Below, piece by piece: positions 49,610 through 59,690 of a stretch of DNA of 64,000 nucleotides; the first letter of the stretch is position 1, and the number at the start of each line of letters is the position of its first letter. Location of the stretch: contig JAJZQX010000002.1 in NCBI GenBank assembly GCA_021806645.1, positions 62,001-126,000 on the forward strand, written 5' to 3'. Position numbers and translations under genes: made by a program. The notes below the pieces were generated by a model that worked only from the letters and a program-made list of their open reading frames with translations, was not told the origin of the DNA and ran no database searches. Origin of the DNA: Myxococcales bacterium. GTDB lineage: Bacteria; Myxococcota; Myxococcia; Myxococcales; Anaeromyxobacteraceae.

Positions 49610-49635
49610 GTTGCGCGGCCTTGAGGCCGCGCGAC
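49610..49635. terminator. Hairpin between the convergent TusA fragment and lepB
   Basis: GCGCGGCCT (49613-49621) and AGGCCGCGC (49624-49632) form a perfect nine-base stem with a two-base loop, extended by T-A and G-C pairs. It sits immediately after the lepB stop. No T-run on either strand, so factor-independent termination is only possible. Confidence 0.45.
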
Positions 49636-50324
49636 TAATGCTTCACGCTGTGGAAGAGCCGGTTCCAGCGCGGTCCGTGCTCGCCCCAGGAGAAGAGCGC
49701 CATCCAGGCGCGCCCCTTGATCCGCCCCACCGGCACCGGTCCGAAGACCCGGCTGTCGGCGGAGTGATCACGGTGGTCCCCGGCGAGGAAGACGTGCCCC
49801 TCGGGCACCGCCTGGCGGATCACGTCGCCGCACGGCCGGCCGGGCGTGCAGTAGGTGTGGAAGACGTGGCCGTCGAGCTTCTCGACGAAGGCGGTGCAGG
49901 GCTCCTCCACCCAGCCTCCGCGCTCGGGCCGGTTCCAGTAGGTGCAGGGGCCCGGCACGGCCCGGCGCTCCACCGGCTCGCCGTTGACCGCCAGCCAGCC
50001 GTCGCGGATCTCGACCACGTCGCCGGCCACGCCGACCACCCGCTTGATCAGGTCGTCGGCGCCGGCGCCGCCGTTGGGGTTGAGGAGGACCACGATGTCG
50101 CCGCGCCTGGGCGAGGCCCACGTGAACTGGGCCGTGGAGGTGAAGGGGAGGCGAGCCCCGTAGGCCCACTTCTCCACCACCACGTAGTCGCCGATCTGAA
50201 GCGTCGGCAGCATGGAGCCGGAGGGGATGTAGACGGCCTCGAAGAGGAAGGTCCGGAAGGCCAGCACCGCGAGGATGGTGAAGACCCAGCCCTTCACCTC
50301 GCTCTTCAGCTTTTGACGATCCAC
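49635..50324 (-). CDS. lepB: Signal peptidase I
   Basis: The 229-residue inner-membrane protease removes signal peptides of exported proteins. An N-terminal membrane helix (VKGWVFTILAVLAFRTFLF) precedes the catalytic Ser in YIPSGSMLPTLQIGD and Lys in DLIKRVVGVAGDVVE. GDHRDHSADSRVFGPV closes the family signature. Four Cys in the middle may form disulfides. The GTG at 50324 was chosen; a longer reading overlaps the neighbouring permease gene. It lies 14 bases downstream of the permease genes. Confidence 0.95.
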   Translation of the reverse strand: MDRQKLKSEVKGWVFTILAVLAFRTFLFEAVYIPSGSMLPTLQIGDYVVVEKWAYGARLPFTSTAQFTWASPRRGDIVVLLNPNGGAGADDLIKRVVGVAGDVVEIRDGWLAVNGEPVERRAVPGPCTYWNRPERGGWVEEPCTAFVEKLDGHVFHTYCTPGRPCGDVIRQAVPEGHVFLAGDHRDHSADSRVFGPVPVGRIKGRAWMALFSWGEHGPRWNRLFHSVKH

Positions 50325-50338
50325 GAGGCTAGCCGCTC

Positions 50339-51574
50339 CTATTCGGTCCGCATCGCCTCGACGGGGTCCAGCCTGGACGCCCGGGCAGCGGGGTAGATGC
50401 CGAAGAGCAGCCCGGCCCCGCACGCGGTGAAGAGGGAGAGTAACACCGCCCACGCCGGGATGCTCGTAGGAACCGACATCACCTCGCGCAGGCCGACCGC
50501 GACGCCGGCGCCTAGCAGCACCCCGAGCAGGCCGCCCAGCGCCGAGAGCGTCACCGCCTCGAAGAGGAACTGGGCCAGGATGCGGCCGCGCCGCGCCCCC
50601 AGCGCCTTGCGGACGCCGATCTCGCGGGTCCGCTCGGTCACCGAGACCAGCATGATGTTCATGATGCCGATGCCGCCGACCAGCAGCGCCAGGGCGCAGA
50701 CTCCGAAGGTGGCCGCGCCGATCATGGAGATGAGCTGGTCGAGGGTCTCGGTGGCCGACTCGTTGGTGTAGTAGTCGAAGTCATTCTCGTCGCCGGGGGA
50801 GAGGCCGCGCAGCCGCCGCAGCCTGGTCACCACCTCGTCGATGGCCTTGGGCATGTCCTCCGGCGTGTTGGCCACCAGCGCCACGTTGTTGTTGGCGTTC
50901 CGGCCGAAGGCCACCTCGTAGGCCGGCCACGGCATCATCGCCCAGGCGTCCTTCGACCTGAGCCCCAGGATGCTGCCCTGCCGCTGGCCCACGCCGATCA
51001 CCTCGAAGGGCACGCCGCGGAGCCGGACCTCCTCGCCCAGCGGCGAGCGGCCCGGGAAGAGCAGGTCGGCCACGTCTGGGCCCAGCACCACCACCCGGCG
51101 CCCCAGCGCCACGTCGCCGTCGGTGATGAACCGCCCGTCGGCGATGGCGACGCCGTTGGCCTCCAGGTAGTCGGGGAGCACCCCCCCCACCTCGACGTTC
51201 CGCCTGGTCGCCTTCTCCCGCGTGGCGACGATCTCGGGCCGGTTGGGGTACTCCTCGATGGAGACCAGCCTGACGTGCGGCAGGCCGCGCAGCCCCTCGC
51301 CCTGCTCGCGGGTGATGGGGCGGCGCTGCTCGTACTTGCGCCAGTCGCGGTGGCCGAAGGTGCCGGGGGCAGGCCACTTCTGCACCTGGAAGGTGCCGGG
51401 CCCGAGCATGGCGAAGTCGGTGGTCACCTTGAGCCGCAGCCCCTCGGTGAGCGACATCATCGCCACCACCGTGCCGGCGCCGATGACGATGCCGAGCAGC
51501 GTGAGCAGCGAGCGGAGCGGGTTGGCGCGCAGCGTGCCCAGCGCCATGGCGACGTTGTCGAGGAACCGGGTCAT
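50339..51574 (-). CDS. MacB-type ABC permease, second copy
   Basis: The 411-residue permease has one N-terminal helix (LLTLLGIVIGAGTVVAMMSL), a large periplasmic MacB domain and three C-terminal helices with GGIGIMNIMLVSVTERTREIG, the hallmark of MacB/FtsX permeases. It probably pairs with the permease gene just upstream. The ATG overlaps the stop of that gene by four bases. No ATPase domain is fused, unlike E. coli MacB; a separate ATPase gene lies upstream. Confidence 0.93.
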   Translation of the reverse strand: MTRFLDNVAMALGTLRANPLRSLLTLLGIVIGAGTVVAMMSLTEGLRLKVTTDFAMLGPGTFQVQKWPAPGTFGHRDWRKYEQRRPITREQGEGLRGLPHVRLVSIEEYPNRPEIVATREKATRRNVEVGGVLPDYLEANGVAIADGRFITDGDVALGRRVVVLGPDVADLLFPGRSPLGEEVRLRGVPFEVIGVGQRQGSILGLRSKDAWAMMPWPAYEVAFGRNANNNVALVANTPEDMPKAIDEVVTRLRRLRGLSPGDENDFDYYTNESATETLDQLISMIGAATFGVCALALLVGGIGIMNIMLVSVTERTREIGVRKALGARRGRILAQFLFEAVTLSALGGLLGVLLGAGVAVGLREVMSVPTSIPAWAVLLSLFTACGAGLLFGIYPAARASRLDPVEAMRTE

Positions 51575-52821
51575 TCGTAGCGCAGCGCCTCCACCGGATC
51601 GAGGTTGGCGGCCCGCCAGGCCGGCCAGATGCCGAAGAGCAGCCCGACCGTGGCCGAGAAGCCGAGGCCGAGCGCCACCGCCCCCGGCGTCACGGCGGCC
51701 GCCAGCGGCGAGACCAGCGCCACCAGCACCGCCACGCCGAGGCCGAGCCCGGTGCCGACCGCGCCGCCCATGGCGGCCACCACCGACGACTCGATGAGGA
51801 ACTGCATGAGGATGGTGCGCTTCCTCGCCCCCAGGGCGCGACGCACGCCGATCTCGCGGGTCCGTTCGGTCACCGAGACCAGCATGATGTTCATGATGCC
51901 GATGCCGCCGACGACGAGGGTGATGAGGCCGACGCCCACCGCCACGCCGTAGAGGGCGCCGGTGAGCTGGTCGTAGAGCTTGAGGAACTGGTCCTGCCGG
52001 TTGAGGGAGAAGTCGTCCGCCTTCTCCGGTGGCACCCGTCGCGCCCGGCGAATGATCCCGACCAGCTCGTCCTCCAGGGCCGGGAGGCGGCCCGGCGCCG
52101 AGGTGACCGCGATGGTGATGGAGCGCTTGCCGCCCATGTCGCGCAGGAAGGTGGTGAAGGGGATGGTGACGTTGGTGTCGAGGTCCATCCCCAGCATCCG
52201 GCCGCGCCGCGCCAGCACGCCGATGACGGTGAACGGGGCGCCGCGCACCCGAACCCGCTTCCCGAGCACCCGCTCCCAGGGCACGCCGGGGAAGAGCCGG
52301 TCGGCCACGTCCGCCCCCAGCACCACCACGCTTCGCGCCAGATCGACGTCGGACGGGCCGAGGAAGCGGCCGGCCGCCACGTTGCCGCCGCCGGTCTGCA
52401 GGTAGCGCTCGTTGGTGCCGGTGCAGCGGATGCCGGACAGTTCCTCGTCGCCGGCCGCCACGGTGACCGGCCGGCCGGCCATGGGGGCGACCGCCAGCGC
52501 CTCGACCGCCTCGCGCTCGATCGCCTCCAGCTCGGTGCGCCCCAGGTTCTTGCGGTTGCGCATGGTCCACCAGTCTTCGCCGGTGTTGATCCACTTCCAC
52601 TTGTCCACGTAGAGCGTGTGGGCGCCGAGGTTGCCGATCTGCGAGGCGAAGCTCTGGTTGAGCCCCTGGATGATGGCGACGATGGCGATCACCGTCATCA
52701 CCCCGATCACGATCCCCAGGGTGGTGAGGAACGACCGCAGCTGGTTGCCGGCCAGCGAGGAGAGGGCGATGCGGAGGCCCTCGATCCACTCCGACGCCGC
52801 TCGCTGGATGGCGCGCTTCAT
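51571..52821 (-). CDS. MacB-type ABC permease, first copy
   Basis: The 416-residue permease has the same plan as the following gene: SFLTTLGIVIGVMTVIAIVA, periplasmic domain, then VGGIGIMNIMLVSVTERTRE and GVRRALGARKRTILMQFL. The two share the mechanotransmission architecture but differ in the periplasmic domain, so a heterodimer is likely. It begins 25 bases after the ATPase gene. Confidence 0.93.
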   Translation of the reverse strand: MKRAIQRAASEWIEGLRIALSSLAGNQLRSFLTTLGIVIGVMTVIAIVAIIQGLNQSFASQIGNLGAHTLYVDKWKWINTGEDWWTMRNRKNLGRTELEAIEREAVEALAVAPMAGRPVTVAAGDEELSGIRCTGTNERYLQTGGGNVAAGRFLGPSDVDLARSVVVLGADVADRLFPGVPWERVLGKRVRVRGAPFTVIGVLARRGRMLGMDLDTNVTIPFTTFLRDMGGKRSITIAVTSAPGRLPALEDELVGIIRRARRVPPEKADDFSLNRQDQFLKLYDQLTGALYGVAVGVGLITLVVGGIGIMNIMLVSVTERTREIGVRRALGARKRTILMQFLIESSVVAAMGGAVGTGLGLGVAVLVALVSPLAAAVTPGAVALGLGFSATVGLLFGIWPAWRAANLDPVEALRYE

Positions 52822-52846
52822 GGTCCACCCCGTGCCGGGAGCGCCG

Positions 52847-53580
<734 letters not shown>

Positions 53581-53584
<4 letters not shown>

Positions 53585-54927
53585 GGTGTCTTGGCCTTCC
53601 CCTGGCCGGCGCCGTCGCCCGGCTTGCCCGGCGTCTCGACGGTGACCTTCTTGCCGTCGGCGAGGTCGCGCGAGAGGACGCGGTACGGCCCGTCCACCAC
53701 CACCTCGCCCTCCTTTACGCCGGAGACCAGCTCGATCTCGGTGTCGGAGGCCAGCCCGGTCTCCACCGGGCGCACCTTGGCCTCGCCGTTCACCACCACG
53801 AAGACCACCTTCTGCAGCTTCTCCTTGCGCGCCTTCCTGCCCGGCGCGGGGGGCTGCCGCGGTTGCGGCGCGGCCTTCTCCGGCGTCGCCCCCTGGGGCG
53901 CCAGGTCGCGCTCGTTGCGGACCGTCACCGCCTGGATGGGCACCACCACGGCGTCGGTGCGCGTGTCGGTGGAGACCGCCGCCTGCGCGCTCATGCCGGG
54001 CAACGCGCCGGTCACCTGGTCGGTGAGCGCGAGGCGGACCACGAAGGTGGTCACCTCCTGCTCGGTGCCGGCGTTCTTGATGGTGGCGTTCCTCGCCACC
54101 TCCACCACCCGGGCCTTGAACTTGCGGTCGGCGAAGGCGTCGATCTCGATCTCGGCCGGGTCGCCCTCCTTCACGTAGACCACCTCGTGCTCGCCCACCT
54201 CCATCTTCATCTCCATCCTGGAGAGGGTGGAGATGACCATCAGCACGTCCTCGGAGAAGTCGGAGCCACGCACGCGCTCGCCCACCTGCTTGAGCCGCTG
54301 GGTGACGATGCCGTCGATGGGCGCGGTGATGGTGGTGAGCGAGAACTGGTGGCGGGCCTCGCGCAGCGCGGCGTCGGCCTGGGCCAGCCGCTGCTCGGCG
54401 GCGGCGGCCTGGGCCCGGGCGCCGTCCAGCTCGGAGCGGGCCTTCTCGGCCTCGGCGGCGCTGGCGTTCTGGCTGGCCACCAGCGTCTCGACGCGGGCCA
54501 GCTCGGCCTTGAGCTGGACGACGCGGACGTGCTGCACCTCGGCCTCGGCGGCGGCGCTGTTGCGGGCCGCCTCCGACTGGTTGAGCTGGGCGCCGTACCG
54601 GCGGGCGTCGATGCGGCCCAGGACCTGGCCGCGGGTCACCTGGTCGCCCTCGCGGATCAGCAACTCGACGAGGTCGCCGGTGATGTTGGAGGAGAGCTTA
54701 ACCTCGGTGGCGGCCTGCAGCTTGCCGCCGGCGGTGACGACGCGGGTGATGGACCCCTTGCGCGCCGCGGTGGCCTGCACCTTGACGGGCGGCTCCATCC
54801 TGGGCTTGAGCGAGGCGGCCACCACGCCGGCGATGGCCAGCACGAAGAGGCCGGTGAAGATCCGCTTGGGCCAGCTCATGCGGATGGCGGCGGTGGGCGG
54901 GGCGGGCGGGGTGTTCTGGGCGTCCAT
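53581..54927 (-). CDS. Periplasmic adaptor (MacA type)
   Basis: The 448-residue protein has a membrane anchor ([19 protein letters not shown]), a barrel-sandwich half ([20 protein letters not shown]), a long coiled coil rich in Ala/Glu/Gln (about 115-210), a second lipoyl half ([20 protein letters not shown]) and beta-barrel domains. It bridges the ABC permeases to TolC. A Pro-rich insertion ([11 protein letters not shown]) lies near residue 355. It starts immediately after the TolC stop. Confidence 0.94.
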
Positions 54928-56298
54928 CTAGAGGGCTCCTCCGACCGCACGCGCCAGGTCGGCGGTGGCGACGGCGTGGTCGATGCGGGCTTGCACGAGC
55001 GAGAGCTCGGCCTGGGTGAACTTGAGGGAGGCGTCGCGGACCTCGAGCTGCGAGGCCAGGCCGGCCTCGAGCCGCTGCCGGGCCAGCGCCAGCGACTGCT
55101 CGGCGGCGGTCAGGTTGTCGGCGGAGAGGCCGACCTGGACGGCCAGCGCCACCACGGTCTGGCGGGCCGACGTCACCTCGCGGGCCACGCCGTCGGAGGT
55201 CTTGCCGGCGGTGGCGCGGACCTTCTCCCAGCTGGCCTCGGCGCGGGCCAGGCCCGCCTCGGTGGAGCGGCCGGCGAAGAGGTTCCAGGAGAGGACCAGC
55301 CCGATGCTGGCGTTGTAGTTGCGGGCCGGGTCGGCGAAGGTCCCGTCGGAGACGACGAGACCGGCGGCGTCCTTCCTGTCGAGCGCGTAGCGGCCGGAGC
55401 GGCTGTAGCTGGCCTGCGCGCTCAAGGTGGGCCAGTAGGCGAAGCGCGCGGCCGAGAGCGAGGCCTGGGCCGCCTCGACCTGGGCCTTGGCGGCGGCCAG
55501 CGACGGGCGGCGCTCGCGGGCGCGGGCCATGAGGACGTCGAGCGGCGGCGGTTCACCCGAGGGGATAGCGGGCCCTTCGACGCCGGCCGGGGCCACCACC
55601 TCGACGGCCACGTCGCCGGGCTGCCCCAGCGCCAGCGCCAGGTCGGCGCGCGCCTGCACCAGCCGGGTGCGCCCCTGCTCCACCTGGATCCGGTCGTTGC
55701 CGAGGTTGACCCGGGCGCTGTAGGTGTCGAGCTTCTGGGCGCGCCCGGCCGCGAAGAGGGCGTCGGCACGCTCCACCAGCTCGCCGCTCCGCCTGGCCGC
55801 CTTCTCCAGCACCTGCAGCGTGCGCTCGGCCTTGACCAGCTCGAAGAAGCGGCGGGTGACGTCGAAGGCGACGCCCAGGCGCGACTCGTCGTAGCCGCGC
55901 GCCGCGGCCCGCTCCGAGGCGCGCGCCTGCGACACCTTGCGGATGGCGGCCAGGTCGACGAGCGGCTGCGTGAGCTGCAGGCCGAAGGAGTAGGCCTCGT
56001 AGCCGATGGCGGCCGAGTTGAGCGGGATGAGCGTACCGGAGGTCGGGTCCACCACCTGGCCCCGGTTCGGCCCGTAGAACTGGTGGCCGGCGAAGCTGGT
56101 CAGGTCGAGCCGTGGCAGCACCCCTTGCCACGCGCCGAGCCCATCGGCCCCGGCCAGGCTGGCGTCGGCCCTGGCGATGTCGAGGTCGCGGCTCTGTCGG
56201 GCGGCCAGCGCCAGGGCGTCGTCGAGCGTGAGCGGCGCGGCGGTGGCGCCGAGCGGCACCGCGAGGGCGAGGGCGAGCAGGGTCAGGTTCATGGTCAT
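54928..56298 (-). CDS. TolC-family outer-membrane efflux protein
   Basis: The 456-residue protein has a signal peptide (LLALALAVPLGATAAP) and the repeated helical hairpin pattern of TolC: LTLDDALALAARQSRDLDIA and, in the second half, LSADNLTAAEQSLALARQRL. It forms the outer-membrane channel of the tripartite efflux system. It shares one base with the Yip1-like gene stop (TGATG) and ends right before the adaptor start. The substrate of the pump is unknown. Confidence 0.93.
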   Translation of the reverse strand: MTMNLTLLALALAVPLGATAAPLTLDDALALAARQSRDLDIARADASLAGADGLGAWQGVLPRLDLTSFAGHQFYGPNRGQVVDPTSGTLIPLNSAAIGYEAYSFGLQLTQPLVDLAAIRKVSQARASERAAARGYDESRLGVAFDVTRRFFELVKAERTLQVLEKAARRSGELVERADALFAAGRAQKLDTYSARVNLGNDRIQVEQGRTRLVQARADLALALGQPGDVAVEVVAPAGVEGPAIPSGEPPPLDVLMARARERRPSLAAAKAQVEAAQASLSAARFAYWPTLSAQASYSRSGRYALDRKDAAGLVVSDGTFADPARNYNASIGLVLSWNLFAGRSTEAGLARAEASWEKVRATAGKTSDGVAREVTSARQTVVALAVQVGLSADNLTAAEQSLALARQRLEAGLASQLEVRDASLKFTQAELSLVQARIDHAVATADLARAVGGAL

Positions 56299-57044
56299 CA
56301 GGCGCCCCAGGACATGCCGCGGGCGGCGGCCAGCGCGGCGGCGGGGGCGATGCGGAGGAGTACGACCTGGGCCAGCCAGAGGAGGCCGACCGCGACGGCG
56401 GCGCGCCGTGGCGAGGCGCCGGTGAGGCGGGCCATCCCCATCGTCACCAGCACCAGCGACCAGATGGCGAAGAGATCGAGGGAGGCGGCGGCGGCCAGGG
56501 CGACCGGCGAGAGCTGGGCGGGCAGGAAGGCGGCCAGGTTGGAGGGGAGCAGGCGCGTCATCGCCTCAAGATCGACCGGCGCCTTCAGGAAGATGGCCGG
56601 CAGCAGGAGCAGCGGCGACAGCAGCGCCGGCAGCAGGCCGTGGGCGGCCACCGCCAGGGTCCCCTTGAACGGCGGCGCGGTCCCGGCCACCTTGAAGGCG
56701 AGCCAGAGGAAGAGCGCGGCCGCCAGCACCGAGAAGGCCGGGGCGAAGGCCGAGCCGGCGTAGACGCCGATGCTCCCCACCTTGCGCGCCTGCTCGATGG
56801 CCGCCTCGCGCTGGAACGGGGTCAGCTCGGCGGCGGCCGGCCCAAGCTCCAGCTTCCGCGAGGCGGCCTTCTCGAAGTCGAGGCGGGGGACCGCGGCGGC
56901 GGCGAAGAGGATCGAGGCGGCGGTGGCGATGAGGATGGCCACCAGGCTTCGCCGGCGGGTCACGACGAGGTCGAGACCGCGGTTTGGCGCGGCGAGGACG
57001 GCCACGGCGGTGGCGCCGTCTTCACTCAGTTCGGTGCGGGTCAT
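56298..57044 (-). CDS. Yip1-domain membrane protein
   Basis: The 248-residue protein has five or six hydrophobic helices (LVAILIATAASILFAAAAVP, AFSVLAAALFLWLAFKVAGT and others) and resembles Yip1-family membrane proteins. Position as first gene of the TolC/MacAB-like operon suggests an accessory in assembly or in the control of the pump. Family assignment is by topology and rests on pattern only. Confidence 0.6.
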   Translation of the reverse strand: MTRTELSEDGATAVAVLAAPNRGLDLVVTRRRSLVAILIATAASILFAAAAVPRLDFEKAASRKLELGPAAAELTPFQREAAIEQARKVGSIGVYAGSAFAPAFSVLAAALFLWLAFKVAGTAPPFKGTLAVAAHGLLPALLSPLLLLPAIFLKAPVDLEAMTRLLPSNLAAFLPAQLSPVALAAAASLDLFAIWSLVLVTMGMARLTGASPRRAAVAVGLLWLAQVVLLRIAPAAALAAARGMSWGA

Positions 57045-57179
57045 GGTCGGCTCGTGCCCCCCTACGTGTGGGGGCGAGGGCTATTTCGCCACCCGGTGCG
57101 GCGTTCCCCCTGGTGGTTGTACCGGAGAACAGTAGAGGCGTGACGCGGCTTCCCGTGACAGGGGAAAAAACCAGGAATT

Positions 57180-58025
57180 TCAGGGAGCCAATGGGGGCAA
57201 GGCGGCCAGGCGCGCCCTGCTGTCCGGCACCGCGAAAAACGCCAGTCCGGTCAAGGGGCGGGCGGAGGCCTTCCGCTGGTGTTCGACGAACAGGGCCAGC
57301 GGCTCCTCCACCACCCGCATCCGGCCGGGCGTGGAGTTGGCGTGGCGCACCCAGCGGCGCCCCTGCTTCACCACCACCAGTCCACCGTGGGTGACCCGCG
57401 TCACCTGGTCGAGCCGCTCCTCGCGGACCACCCAGACCACGGCGCCGTCGGGGAGGCGAGGCTCGACGGCCGCCAGGGCGGAGGGTGGGACCACCTCGGT
57501 GGCGAAGCGGCCGACGGGAAGCAGGTCGCCGGGGACGCCGGGGAGGCCCCGGCCGAGCCTGGCCAGCCTGGCCCAGCGGGCGCGGTCGTAGACGGTGGCC
57601 GCCTCGACCGCGGCGTCGCCGGCCAGCTCCCGAGAGATGGGCCGGACCCATCCCTTCTCCACGTTTCGTGGAATCCACTGCGAGAGCACCTCGTGGTCGC
57701 GGTCGGCGAGATCGACGGCCTGGCCGTAGCGGATGTCGTCGAGGGCGCGGCGCACCTCCTCCTCGCTCCGCCCGGCGCCCAGCGCCATGGCGGTCTCGAC
57801 GAAGGTGACGCAGTCGAAGGCGTCGAGCCGGAAGCGCGGGTCCGGGTCGGGGCCATGCCCTTCGCCGAGCGGGCCGAGCCGGTAGCGGACCCCGAGCAGC
57901 GGCGCGGAGGCGGCGACGGCGCGCGGGCCACCAGCGGGCGCGTCGCTCGAGGCGGTGAGCAGGTCCGCCACCTGGCTCGTGGCGGGGCCGGCGGCGAGCA
58001 GCAGGGCGGCGGCGAGCGGGAGCAT
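57180..58025 (-). CDS. DUF1460 cysteine amidase-like periplasmic protein
   Basis: The 281-residue protein has a signal peptide (MLPLAAALLLAAGPATS). DCVTFVETAMALG has the Cys nucleophile and THGGLVVVKQG the His of the DUF1460 (N-acetylmuramoyl-L-alanine amidase-like) fold, related to NlpC/P60. Such enzymes may act on cell-wall peptides. The ATG at 58025 was chosen to leave the signal peptide intact; an upstream in-frame start adds Cys-rich residues without sense. It is followed by the efflux operon 135 bases away. Confidence 0.85.
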   Translation of the reverse strand: MLPLAAALLLAAGPATSQVADLLTASSDAPAGGPRAVAASAPLLGVRYRLGPLGEGHGPDPDPRFRLDAFDCVTFVETAMALGAGRSEEEVRRALDDIRYGQAVDLADRDHEVLSQWIPRNVEKGWVRPISRELAGDAAVEAATVYDRARWARLARLGRGLPGVPGDLLPVGRFATEVVPPSALAAVEPRLPDGAVVWVVREERLDQVTRVTHGGLVVVKQGRRWVRHANSTPGRMRVVEEPLALFVEHQRKASARPLTGLAFFAVPDSRARLAALPPLAP

Positions 58026-58336
58026 CAGTGGTTCGGGAATGATACCTCGCGGACACCTCGGTGCCCGACCCAATGGAGAACAGAGCGGCGCGTCGCACAA
58101 TTCGCGTGACGACAACCCGTGCAACGATTTTTCCGGGACTGCAACACGCGGGTATCACGTGCGTTTTCCACGACACGGCGCTGTTGCATGGCGGATTCTG
58201 ACGCGTCGCGGCTTGCGCAACTTTGGCAATTCGACGAACGATTTGCACCGAAGTCCGCGAAGCCCCCCCGAAGCCAACCCACGCCGCGCCCCCACATGCG
58301 GATGTCGGCGAGTCAGTTCAACGGAGGAACCCAGAC
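58026..58336. promoter_or_regulatory. Divergent region with a cluster of TGCAAC-type half-sites
   Basis: This 311-base gap separates the amidase-like gene from the porin. TGCAAC occurs at 58120-58125 and 58140-58145, exactly 20 bases apart, GTTGCA at 58183-58188, the palindrome TTGCGCAA at 58213-58220 and TTGCA at 58243-58247. It could be a regulator-binding array. No standard promoter pair was found, and a sigma-54 pattern fails on spacing. Confidence 0.4.
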
Positions 58337-59623
58337 GTGAATACCCTGCGCTCCCTGATGTCCGCCACGCTGCTCGCGCTCGCCTTTGCGGCGCCCAGCG
58401 TGCGCGCCGCCGATGAGACCCCCAATCCCTGGAAGTTCGAGTTCCACGGGTGGGTGACCGCCTCGATGTACTATCAGGACCAGGCCTTCGCCATCGGTCA
58501 AGGCCAGGGTCTGCTCTACTCGGCGCCCACCACGGCCAACCTGGCCGGCGGCTCCTGCACCCCGGCCGGCGCCTGCGCCAACCCGAAGTCGGCCAGCCTG
58601 CTCTCGGGCGACATCCGCAACTCCCGCTTCGCCTTCTCGATGGCCGGCCCGAAGGTCTTCAGCGGCGCCGCCCAGCCCCGCGCCTACCTCGAGTTCGACC
58701 TCTTCGGCCCGAACGGCGCCGGCGCCTTCGGCTCCGAGCAGAACCTCCCCCGCATCCGGGTGGCCATCGTCGAGCTGAAGCTCGGCAACACCAACATCCA
58801 GGTCGGCCAGCAGAACCAGCTGGTGGTCACCCAGATCCCCGGCTCGCTCGCCCACATCGCCAACCCGGTCAGCTACGGCGCCGGCACCATCGCCTGGCGC
58901 ACCCCTGGCGTCCGCGTCACGCAGACCATCCCCCTCGACAGCATGAAGCTGGAGCTGGCGGCCGAGGCGGTCAAGAACAAGTGGTCCAACGAGGTGGCCA
59001 ACGCGCTGACCGGCGGCGCCACCACCCCGGCCGGCATCGGCCTCGGCGAGGCCTCGGGCATGCCCATGTTCCAGGCCCGCGCCATGCTCGACGGCAAGGC
59101 TGGTCCGGTGACCTTCAACGCCTACCTGGTCGGCATCTACCAGAGCCTGGATCTCAACGGCTTCGGTGACGGCCAGGCTCTCCCGGCCTGGGCGGCTGGC
59201 AAGACCTCCGCCTCGGGTACCACCTTCGAGGTGGGCGGCAAGCTCGTCTTCGCCCCGGTGGCCCTCTCCGGCAACTACTACTCGGGCAAGCTGACCGGCA
59301 ACATGCTCGGCTCGCTGCTGGTGTTCGGCGACGTCAAGGACTCGGGCTACTGGGTCCAGCTGGCCGGCAACATCACCAAGGAGCTGTCGCTCAACATCGA
59401 CTACGGCGCGGCGACCCCGGACAAGGCCGACATGCGCCGCATCGCCGGTAACGCCACCCGCCTCGCCAACAACTTCGTCGGCGGCATGCTGAAGTACCAG
59501 GACGGCGGCTACGCCCTGGGCGTCGAGTACTGGCAGTACACGACCACCTACTCGACCTCGGCCACCACGTCGACCGATACCTCGGCGATGCAGGTGATCG
59601 CCACCGCCGGCTACTTCTTCTAG
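58337..59623 (+). CDS. Outer-membrane porin-like beta-barrel protein
   Basis: The GTG at 58337 follows GGAGG and opens a signal peptide (LMSATLLALAFAAPSVRAAD). The 428-residue protein is rich in alternating strands (FEFHGWVTASMYYQDQAF, PRAYLEFDLFGPNG, VSYGAGTIAWRTPGVRVT) and ends GYFF with a C-terminal aromatic, as required for barrel assembly. It resembles porins of the DcaP-like or general type. The substrate is unknown. A strong terminator follows, so it is monocistronic. Confidence 0.8.
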   Translation: MNTLRSLMSATLLALAFAAPSVRAADETPNPWKFEFHGWVTASMYYQDQAFAIGQGQGLLYSAPTTANLAGGSCTPAGACANPKSASLLSGDIRNSRFAFSMAGPKVFSGAAQPRAYLEFDLFGPNGAGAFGSEQNLPRIRVAIVELKLGNTNIQVGQQNQLVVTQIPGSLAHIANPVSYGAGTIAWRTPGVRVTQTIPLDSMKLELAAEAVKNKWSNEVANALTGGATTPAGIGLGEASGMPMFQARAMLDGKAGPVTFNAYLVGIYQSLDLNGFGDGQALPAWAAGKTSASGTTFEVGGKLVFAPVALSGNYYSGKLTGNMLGSLLVFGDVKDSGYWVQLAGNITKELSLNIDYGAATPDKADMRRIAGNATRLANNFVGGMLKYQDGGYALGVEYWQYTTTYSTSATTSTDTSAMQVIATAGYFF

Positions 59624-59644
59624 CCGCCGGTTCGCCTCATCCGG

Positions 59645-59677
59645 AACCCCGGTCCCGCTCGCGCGGGGCCGGGGTTT
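59645..59677 (+). terminator. Factor-independent terminator after the porin gene
   Basis: A 14-pair stem (AACCCCGGTCCCGC against GCGGGGCCGGGGTT with one G-U pair), a four-base loop and a TTT tail lie 22 bases after the stop. Confidence 0.8.
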
Positions 59678-59690
59678 CGCTTGTGGTGGC

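Noticed and set aside
58213-58250. Sigma-54 promoter before the porin gene
   Set aside because: TGGCA and TTGCA are present, but the GG-to-GC distance is eight bases too long for a -24/-12 element.
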